DNA of 26,426 nucleotides. Origin: a virus. Positions within the stretch are counted from its first letter, which is position 1; the number at the start of each line of letters is the position of its first letter. Below the pieces are notes generated by a model. That model made no database searches and was not told where the DNA came from. It was given only the letters and a program-made list of their open reading frames with translations. Position numbers and translations under genes: made by a program. Below, in pieces: positions 20,115-26,426 of this stretch. The stretch covers positions 1-26,426 of IMG/VR virus record IMGVR_UViG_3300037502_001126, one strand, 5' to 3'.

Positions 20115-20491
20115 CCGATAAAATTCCTAAGGAGCCTTTTACATTTAACGACGTCGTGACTAACTGCTCAAGATATTTGAAAATAACCGATATGCAACGG
20201 ATATATGAAATGACTCCGAGAGAATACAGTTCTTTAATAAAGGGATACAGCCTTAGCGAAGTTGATAGACAGAACAGTCAACACTTGCAGGCTTGGATAA
20301 ATCAATCCGTAAAATCTACTGACGCTAAGGGGCGAAGTAAGTTTAAGGAGTACAAAGACTTCTTCGATTACGACAAAGTAATAAAACAAGTAGAGGAATC
20401 CTTTAAAGAGAAACATATAGATAAGCATATGGTTGAAAGATTCAGAAACTCTGTAGCAGAAGCCGAACGTCTGTTGAATGGAGGGGGGTAA
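20063..20491 (+). CDS. Tail assembly chaperone, T extension reached by -1 frameshift
   Basis: This frame has no good start near its beginning and is open from 20063. It reads AEVESEEIADKIPKEPFTFN just before the point at which a GTG (20156) could be taken as a false start, then TNCSRYLKITDMQRIYEMTP and EYSSLIKGYSLSEVDRQN. The latter resembles the T domain of Gram-positive phages. Relative to the gpG frame it is -1. A GGGGTTTT run (20066-20073) lies in the overlap, but no canonical slippery heptamer is in phase. The fusion gpGT would be the long chaperone. Feature bounds show the open frame, not a free protein. Confidence 0.7.
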   Translation: MGVLHSRSGAEVESEEIADKIPKEPFTFNDVVTNCSRYLKITDMQRIYEMTPREYSSLIKGYSLSEVDRQNSQHLQAWINQSVKSTDAKGRSKFKEYKDFFDYDKVIKQVEESFKEKHIDKHMVERFRNSVAEAERLLNGGG

Positions 20492-20495
20492 TTAA

Positions 20496-23400
20496 ATGGC
20501 ATTTAATATTATAGGTAATATGAAACTTCACGGAGCAGGTTCGATGATAAACGAACTTGGCCGAGTAAAACATGCTACCGAAAAGATGAAAAGGAGCATC
20601 GAGGGTGTCGGTAAAGGCGTCCCCGACGCATTTAATAAAGCTAATGGTTCAATAGTATCGACGTCTCAGCAGTGGACGAGCGCAGGACAGAATATTACGA
20701 ACGCAAGTCGAAATATAGCGACAGCTTCCGGTGTTCTTACGGCATCGCTTGCTGGGACTATTGGATACACAGTGTCCGTAGCAAAGGCTCACGAATCCGC
20801 TTTTGCCGAAGTGACAAAAGTATTAGACGCCACTCAAGACGAGTATGATGCGTTAGAACAGAAAGCATACGACATGTCTAAGAGATTGCCCGCTAGTTTC
20901 GAAGAAATTGCGACAGCTATGGCTGATGCAGGTCGACTAGGGGTCGGTCTCAAGGACGTAGAAAAGTTTGCGGAAGCCGCTATTAATATGGGCGTAGCAA
21001 CCAACTTAGGTTCGGAACAAGCTGCACAAGAAATGGCACGATTAGCGAACATTATGGATATGCCGTTGGATCAAGTCGATAAGCTCGGTTCAGCGATGGT
21101 TGTTCTAGGTAATAACTTCGCTACTTCCGAATCAGAAATCTCAAGTATGGCGCTAAGACTTGCTAGTGCCGGTAAAATGACGGGTATGACCGAAGCGGAC
21201 GTATTAGCGCTATCAGCCGCTATGAGTAACGTTGGTATCGCAGCCGAACGTGGTGGTACAGCGATGTCTACTACGATGTCTAAGATAACAACAGCGATGA
21301 AGAATGGTGGAGAAGAAGCGGAAGGCTTCGCTAAAGTCGCAGGAATGTCGGTAGATGAGTTTGCTGACGCATGGGAAAACGATGCTGCCGGCGCTTTGAC
21401 TACGTTCTTATCCGGACTTAATGACGTACATGAAAGCGGAGGAAATGTCGACGAGATACTTAGTAATCTCGGAATCAACGCTATTCGTCAGAAAGATACT
21501 TTGAAAGCCTTAGCGCTTTCTCACGAAGATTTATCGGATGCTTTAGATAAGTCTGCGGAAGGGTTTAGAGACGGTACGGCATTATCTGAAGAAGCGGAAA
21601 AACGTTATCAAACGTTTGACTCACGACTACAAATGCTAAAGAACTCGTTTGAATCACTTACAGCTACGGTAGGCCGCGTGTTCATGCCGATATTAGGCGA
21701 GATTATGGATAAGCTTACGCCGGTAATCAACGGTATCGAGGATTTCGTTGAGAAGCTCGAGGACGCCGACCCTGATTTACTTGACTCTATCGCCAACTTC
21801 ACGTTATGGGCGATTGCTATCGGAGGTGCTGTAACAGCCCTAGCTACTATCGGTACAGTTGTCGGCTTTGTCGTTACTGGTATCGGAGAGATTGGTGCTG
21901 CCGTAGGTTCTGTATCAACGCTAATGAAAACGTTAGCTACGCGGACAGGAGCCTTACCGGGGTTATTCAGTGGTCTAGGTAAGATGGCAACGTTCGCTAA
22001 AGACCATTTCGGTGTAGTTGCGGTTGTCGTATGGGGTGCCGTAGATGCTATCGTAGACTTATGGAAAGAAAACGAAGATTTTCGGGATAACGTTAAAGGC
22101 ATTTGGGCCAGCGTAGAAGACATCTTTATGTCAGCGTTAGGTGTTATCGAACCTATCGCGGAAGTATTCGCTACAATGGCGCACATACTATCGGAAACCT
22201 TAAAGCCTGCTATCGAAAAGACTGCGGAAGTCTTGGATAAAGCACTGAGGTCATTAGCGGACTTCTTAAAAGCAAATCCGGAGCTAGTCGAGTTTATCGG
22301 ATATTTCGTAGCTATTTCTGCATCAATCAAAGGTATTACTAAAGTTGCTTCTGGAACAACCTCGTCAGTAGATAAGCTTACTAAAGGATTTAAGGCGCTT
22401 AAAAATATGACCGTAGGCGTTGGCGCTATGAAGGCGCTAGGTGGACTAACCGGTTCGTTAGGCGTTTGGGGCGCTGTTATTGCTGTGGTTATTGGCGGAT
22501 TCATTCTGATGTATAAGTACTCTGACTGGTTCAAAGAAGGCGTAGACACCATGTGGGATTCCGTGAAAAAATCTTGGAATAGCAACGCTGAATGGTTTTC
22601 AGAAAACGCTGACGTACCTGTTGTAGAAGCTAGGAAAAGAGTTTCTCCTGAATTAGATAACTTAGGTGATTCTTTGTCTAGATTTTTTGATTCATTAGGT
22701 GATACATTCAGCGTATCCACTAGTTCGTGGCCCGGATTTATTACCGATGGAATGAAGGACAGCGGTTATGAATTTAACATCGGTTTTGAGTCTATGAAAA
22801 TCGTTGCTAATGACTGGATGAAAGATATGTCGACACTGTGGTCTGACTATTATGACGACAAAGAGGAAAACTTAAAGAAAGCTAACAAGAACGCTACAAA
22901 GCATTGGGAAGATTTTTGGATAGGAGTTGCTGACATAGCCGCCCGATGGACCGGTTGGGCATCTCACATTGTTGATTACTTCACTGCTTTAATGGAGGGA
23001 GATTTTAAAGGAGCCTACGAATCAATGGTAGCTGCCGGACGAGCTTTTGTCGGGGAGACTGAGAAAAGAGCGAAAGAGGCTTCCGGAACTTTCCAAAGAG
23101 AATCTAAAAAATTCGGTAAAGCAGCTGACGACTCTATTCAAGAATATCAGACTGGCATATCTGCGTCAGGAGATGTTAATAAGGCTGCGGAAGGAACCGT
23201 CGGATCTGTACTCGAATCATTTAACAAAAGAAAATTCGACTTCAAAGCGTCATCCAACAGTAGTATGAACGAATACTACAAAGGTGTGCGCGATAACAAA
23301 TTGCCGGTAAAACAATCGACAATCGTCCGTAAAGACATGCTGTCGGAGTTTACGAAGAATCAACACTTATTCCGAAATGCCGGCGAAAACATTTCCGACT

Positions 23401-23834
23401 CAATCGGAAAGGGTATCGACCATAAGAAGCCTTCGCTAATGTCGAAAGTATCTAACCTAGCGAAGGGTATTCGAAACTTCTTCCCGTTCTCACCAGCGAA
23501 AGAAGGTCCGTTACGAGACATTCACAAGCTTAATTTCGCGGGAACTATCGGTAAAGCGATTAGTAATGATACAGCGCCGGTGCAGAACGCTTTAGGGCGT
23601 ATGCTAAGCGTACCTCAGCTTGACGGAGGGTATTTGTCACGTCAAGTATCTACCGCAGCTAAAGGCGCCTCTATGAGCGCTACAAGCTCGCTGAACTACG
23701 AATTAAACACCGGTAGACAGCCTGCTAACATCAACTTGACGTTAGGCGGACGGAACTATCGAGCATTTGTCGAGGACATCTCGAAAACACAGAATAAATC
23801 GACTGATTTCGAAACGGAATACAGTCTAGCTTAG
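20496..23834 (+). CDS. Tape measure protein
   Basis: At 1112 residues this is the longest gene in the window and sets tail length; by the usual rule of about 1.5 angstrom per residue the tail would be near 160-170 nm. The N-terminal part is helical with a TP901-type core: AFAEVTKVLDATQDEYDALE, MSKRLPASFEEIATAMADAG and TAMKNGGEEAEGFAKVAGMS. Hydrophobic segments follow (about 435-470, WAIAIGGAVTALATIGTVVG, and about 665-680, VWGAVIAVVIGGFILMYKY), as expected for a protein that enters the membrane. The C-terminal FFPFSPAKEGPL motif is common in such proteins. No peptidase domain is seen. The start is ATG 20496 behind GGAGGGGGGTAATTAA. Confidence 0.93.
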   Translation: MAFNIIGNMKLHGAGSMINELGRVKHATEKMKRSIEGVGKGVPDAFNKANGSIVSTSQQWTSAGQNITNASRNIATASGVLTASLAGTIGYTVSVAKAHESAFAEVTKVLDATQDEYDALEQKAYDMSKRLPASFEEIATAMADAGRLGVGLKDVEKFAEAAINMGVATNLGSEQAAQEMARLANIMDMPLDQVDKLGSAMVVLGNNFATSESEISSMALRLASAGKMTGMTEADVLALSAAMSNVGIAAERGGTAMSTTMSKITTAMKNGGEEAEGFAKVAGMSVDEFADAWENDAAGALTTFLSGLNDVHESGGNVDEILSNLGINAIRQKDTLKALALSHEDLSDALDKSAEGFRDGTALSEEAEKRYQTFDSRLQMLKNSFESLTATVGRVFMPILGEIMDKLTPVINGIEDFVEKLEDADPDLLDSIANFTLWAIAIGGAVTALATIGTVVGFVVTGIGEIGAAVGSVSTLMKTLATRTGALPGLFSGLGKMATFAKDHFGVVAVVVWGAVDAIVDLWKENEDFRDNVKGIWASVEDIFMSALGVIEPIAEVFATMAHILSETLKPAIEKTAEVLDKALRSLADFLKANPELVEFIGYFVAISASIKGITKVASGTTSSVDKLTKGFKALKNMTVGVGAMKALGGLTGSLGVWGAVIAVVIGGFILMYKYSDWFKEGVDTMWDSVKKSWNSNAEWFSENADVPVVEARKRVSPELDNLGDSLSRFFDSLGDTFSVSTSSWPGFITDGMKDSGYEFNIGFESMKIVANDWMKDMSTLWSDYYDDKEENLKKANKNATKHWEDFWIGVADIAARWTGWASHIVDYFTALMEGDFKGAYESMVAAGRAFVGETEKRAKEASGTFQRESKKFGKAADDSIQEYQTGISASGDVNKAAEGTVGSVLESFNKRKFDFKASSNSSMNEYYKGVRDNKLPVKQSTIVRKDMLSEFTKNQHLFRNAGENISDSIGKGIDHKKPSLMSKVSNLAKGIRNFFPFSPAKEGPLRDIHKLNFAGTIGKAISNDTAPVQNALGRMLSVPQLDGGYLSRQVSTAAKGASMSATSSLNYELNTGRQPANINLTLGGRNYRAFVEDISKTQNKSTDFETEYSLA

Positions 23835-23844
23835 GAGGGTAAGC

Positions 23845-24627
23845 ATGTATGATTTTAGAGATTTCGGAGGGTACCGCGACAACTATCGCTTGCCTTCCGA
23901 GGCATTTATTTTAGACGGAAACTATCTTGACGAGTGCGTCAAAGGGTTCCGAACGCTATCCGTTAGTGGCCGAGAATTACTCGCTAAAGACGTTTCGTCC
24001 GAAACTATTCCGGGAAGAAATGGCGCGCTGTATATCCGTAGTCAATATCCTACGAGAGAGATTACGGTAAAGTATCGACTAAAAGCGCCTACACCGGAAC
24101 TATTCCGACATTATCACGAGCAACTTAACGAATTACTTTACGGAGATATTCACGAATTAAGGTTCGCAGATGATCCGGACTTCTTCTTTAAAGGGTCGCT
24201 AACAAGCGCAGATGTGCCGGATACAGGGCGCAATACAGTCGTAGCTTCGCTAGTATTTACGTGTTTTGACCCGTTTAAATACAGCGACATTAAGACGAAG
24301 ACAGCGACAACATCAGTGCTAACACCGTTAGAATTGTCGCCATATGACGCATTACCGGAATATATTTCGATAGAGGTCGCTAATGCTACGAGTGAGTTAG
24401 TGGTATCCCACGGAGGGAAGTCGATAACTATTGACGTAGGGATAAACGCAGGACAAACGGTTGTTATCGGATTTAATCCTTTCGTTATTACGCGAGATGG
24501 AACGGATATTACGAAGCACCTCCGATTGTCTAGTGATTATGAAGATTTCTATATTGAGAGTAACTCGTTAGTAACCACGAATACTGGCGACACTATTACG
24601 TTAGCTTATCGGGAGGTGCGTTTATAA
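23845..24627 (+). CDS. Distal tail protein (Dit, SPP1 gp19.1-like)
   Basis: The 260 residues form the baseplate hub ring at the tail tip. The N-terminal domain has the family pattern AFILDGNYLDECVKGFRTLS, VSGRELLAKDVSSETIPGRN, EITVKYRLKAPTPELFRHYH, and LRFADDPDFFFKGSLTSADV with VFTCFDPFKYSD (about 1-155). The rest is a galectin-like beta domain. The start is ATG 23845 behind TAGGAGGGTAAGC. The stop overlaps the next ATG by one base. Confidence 0.9.
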   Translation: MYDFRDFGGYRDNYRLPSEAFILDGNYLDECVKGFRTLSVSGRELLAKDVSSETIPGRNGALYIRSQYPTREITVKYRLKAPTPELFRHYHEQLNELLYGDIHELRFADDPDFFFKGSLTSADVPDTGRNTVVASLVFTCFDPFKYSDIKTKTATTSVLTPLELSPYDALPEYISIEVANATSELVVSHGGKSITIDVGINAGQTVVIGFNPFVITRDGTDITKHLRLSSDYEDFYIESNSLVTTNTGDTITLAYREVRL

Positions 24628-26426
24628 TGGCGTTATATGTCTTTAATAATGAGCAAGAACTATTAGGTATTATCGCCAATGATTCGCTTAAATCACTCGT
24701 TAGAACCGTCGAAATAAACGCATCAGACGTATTGGAGTCTGAGGTGCCTAACGGTAAGTGGTCGGAATTTGGCGAACAGCCGTTTTACTTGGCGGTAAAA
24801 GATTTACATAACGATAATAAATTCTATATGTATAAGATAACTGACGAAGCAACTGGCGTAGATTTTACGTCTTTGACCGCCATTCAAATCGGTTTTGACG
24901 AGTTAAAGTCGAAAGGATACATCAAAGACCGGCGCTTTGTTAATGATAGTTTTTCGACAATTATATCGACTATAACGGATGGAATCGATTGGGACATCGG
25001 TTATGTCGGAAACTTTTCAAAGTTAGCGACTATGAACTTTTACTATACGTCAAGGCTCGATGCTTTACGAGAGGTTATCGATGTATTCGGATGCGAAGTC
25101 GAGTTTAGCGTAGAGGTTAGTGGTAATCGTATTATAAGTAAGCGAATTAATTTCTACGCTAAGCTAAGCGAATTTAAAGGTAAGCGATTTACTTACGGAA
25201 ATAACCTGATAGAAGTCGTTAGGGAATCGAACCATAGCGAACTTTATACGGCACTTATTGGTCGAGGTAAAGGCGAAGAAAGTGGCGATGGGTACGGACG
25301 TAAGCTAACGTTTGCTAACGTTGCCTGGTCGGTAGCTAATGGTGATCCTGTCGATAAGCCTATCGGTCAAGAATACGTAGAGCTTCCGGATATGACGGCT
25401 TTATACGGCTACCCTGACGGAGAGCCACGCATTGGCTTCGTAGAATTTTCTGACGAAGAAGATGCGTCAGCGTTGCTACAAGCGACATACGACGAATTAG
25501 CGGACGTTTCTCGTCCTAAGGTTCAGTTAAAAGCGTCTGTTGCCGATATTGGTCCCGTTGAGCTTGGCGAAGAAGTGGCGATTATACGAAAAGACATCGG
25601 TATCGAATATAAGACGCGCATATATAAGCTTGCGATTGATTACCTCGACAGCTTGCGTACTAAAGTCGAATTAGGCGACAAGCTCACGCAAAGTCAAGCG
25701 TCAACTATCCGCACAATTAACAAGAAGATTGAGCGAACAGAGTCGGATGTTGTCGAGTATGTGCAAACGGCAGCTAACGGTAAGAATAAGATATATCGCG
25801 GTGAGACGGAACCTACTACCGGAATGGTTACGAATGACTTATGGTATAAACCGGTAGGTATGGGTGAGACGGAGCTATATCGATGGACTGGCGAGATATG
25901 GGCGTTAGAGAAAGTGTCAGCAGGGTTGTTGGGCGGAACATTAGACGCGGGGGCTGGAGATTTAAACGTCATTAATCTTAACGCTAGTAATATTTCGACA
26001 GGAACATTGGCCGCTATTGATCTATCCGGTGTTAATATCTACGGTAGTTATATCGAAGGGGGTACGATAAAAGAGACGGGTCCGGATACTTACATCGAAC
26101 TTGTTGATGCTGGACTTTTCGTAAAAACAACAAACGGAAACGTTCCGAGAATCTCGATAGAAACAGATATTACCGAAACAAGTAATGTTTTCGAATTTCC
26201 TGCGCTTATATGGTTTGAAAAATCGGTAGCTGACTATAAGTTTGCTGTTGGGACAGGCGCCGCCGGATTAGGTGACGGTTTTATAGGTTTTACAGAGGTA
26301 GCACCTTCGGGGGGGCGTGTTTTCAGCTTACTTAATAGCGGGGGAACTATCGATGTATCGGCAGATAAAATACTTTTAAATGCCAGCGAAATAGATTTTT
26401 TAAGTTCTCGCTCTATAAAAATGGAC
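24627..26426 (+). CDS. Tail-associated protein Tal (prophage endopeptidase-type tip protein), 3' end outside window
   Basis: ATG 24627 overlaps the Dit stop (TAATG), behind GGGAGGTGCG. The frame is open for 600 codons to the window edge. Residues 1 to about 355 match the gp27-like hub domain of Tal proteins: MALYVFNNEQELLGIIANDS, DVLESEVPNGKWSEFGEQPF, FYYTSRLDALREVIDVFGCE, YGNNLIEVVRESNHSELYTA. A short coiled coil (SQASTIRTINKKIERTESDV) follows, then GKNKIYRGETEPTTGMVTND with DLWYKP and ELYRWTGEIW, a small tail-spike/adhesin module. Repetitive beta-helix-like sequence comes last (NASNISTGTLAAIDLSGVNI). It likely binds the cell surface. Enzyme activity cannot be judged without the C-terminus. 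Confidence 0.85.
   Translation, partial: MALYVFNNEQELLGIIANDSLKSLVRTVEINASDVLESEVPNGKWSEFGEQPFYLAVKDLHNDNKFYMYKITDEATGVDFTSLTAIQIGFDELKSKGYIKDRRFVNDSFSTIISTITDGIDWDIGYVGNFSKLATMNFYYTSRLDALREVIDVFGCEVEFSVEVSGNRIISKRINFYAKLSEFKGKRFTYGNNLIEVVRESNHSELYTALIGRGKGEESGDGYGRKLTFANVAWSVANGDPVDKPIGQEYVELPDMTALYGYPDGEPRIGFVEFSDEEDASALLQATYDELADVSRPKVQLKASVADIGPVELGEEVAIIRKDIGIEYKTRIYKLAIDYLDSLRTKVELGDKLTQSQASTIRTINKKIERTESDVVEYVQTAANGKNKIYRGETEPTTGMVTNDLWYKPVGMGETELYRWTGEIWALEKVSAGLLGGTLDAGAGDLNVINLNASNISTGTLAAIDLSGVNIYGSYIEGGTIKETGPDTYIELVDAGLFVKTTNGNVPRISIETDITETSNVFEFPALIWFEKSVADYKFAVGTGAAGLGDGFIGFTEVAPSGGRVFSLLNSGGTIDVSADKILLNASEIDFLSSRSIKMD

Noticed and set aside
21608-22720. 370-codon minus-strand frame opposite the tape measure gene
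   Set aside because: Ser/Thr/Pro/Ala-rich shadow produced by codon bias of the tape measure gene; no start signal.

Overview
The window is a stretch of a tailed-phage genome (siphovirus type) or prophage from a low-to-mid GC Gram-positive host, probably a member of the Bacillaceae. This rests on strong AGGAGG-type ribosome sites, SPP1/TP901-like head and tail families, sigma-A-like promoters and every gene lying on the + strand. No integrase, lysis, or recognisable replication gene is inside the window, so lifestyle cannot be decided.

Layout: (1) 1-3694 is a tightly packed operon. It holds a MazG-like pyrophosphohydrolase tail, ThyX, several tiny unknown genes, a DUF3310 protein, dUTPase, a possible DNA-binding regulator and an unknown gene that ends at a strong terminator. 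Pyrophosphohydrolase, dUTPase and ThyX form a dTMP-supply and nucleotide-cleansing set. (2) 3734-5100 is about 1.4 kb with no convincing gene, but it contains a G-quadruplex-type tract, an alternating CG/TG tract, a minus-strand terminator and palindromes. (3) 5101-7561 is an AT-richer island of small genes. It has two copies of a nearly identical promoter-leader, each driving a small soluble protein and then a small single-pass membrane protein. An XRE-like HTH protein, a frameshifted gene, two more unknown genes and a terminator follow. (4) 7562-10284 is about 2.7 kb without a convincing gene, crowded with inverted, direct and phased repeats and one good promoter. It ends in two abutting perfect hairpins. 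(5) 10285-26426 is the late packaging and structural module in canonical order: a small unknown protein, TerS, TerL, portal, scaffold, decoration protein, major capsid, connectors, Mu-F-like minor head protein, HK97-gp10-like protein, tail terminator-like protein, major tail protein, terminator, tail-assembly chaperones G and GT (frameshift), tape measure, Dit, and a Tal protein cut by the window end.

The most unusual parts are the two gene-free blocks and the island between them. The two blocks share a 44-bp diverged repeat. The island carries a related 20-bp operator-like site at three places, two of them over promoter -35 boxes, and an XRE-like protein that could be its regulator. The 2.7-kb block, with repeats spaced by 11, 20, 22 and 33 bp, could be a replication origin, a multi-operator control region or the template of a large untranslated RNA; the sequence alone does not decide.
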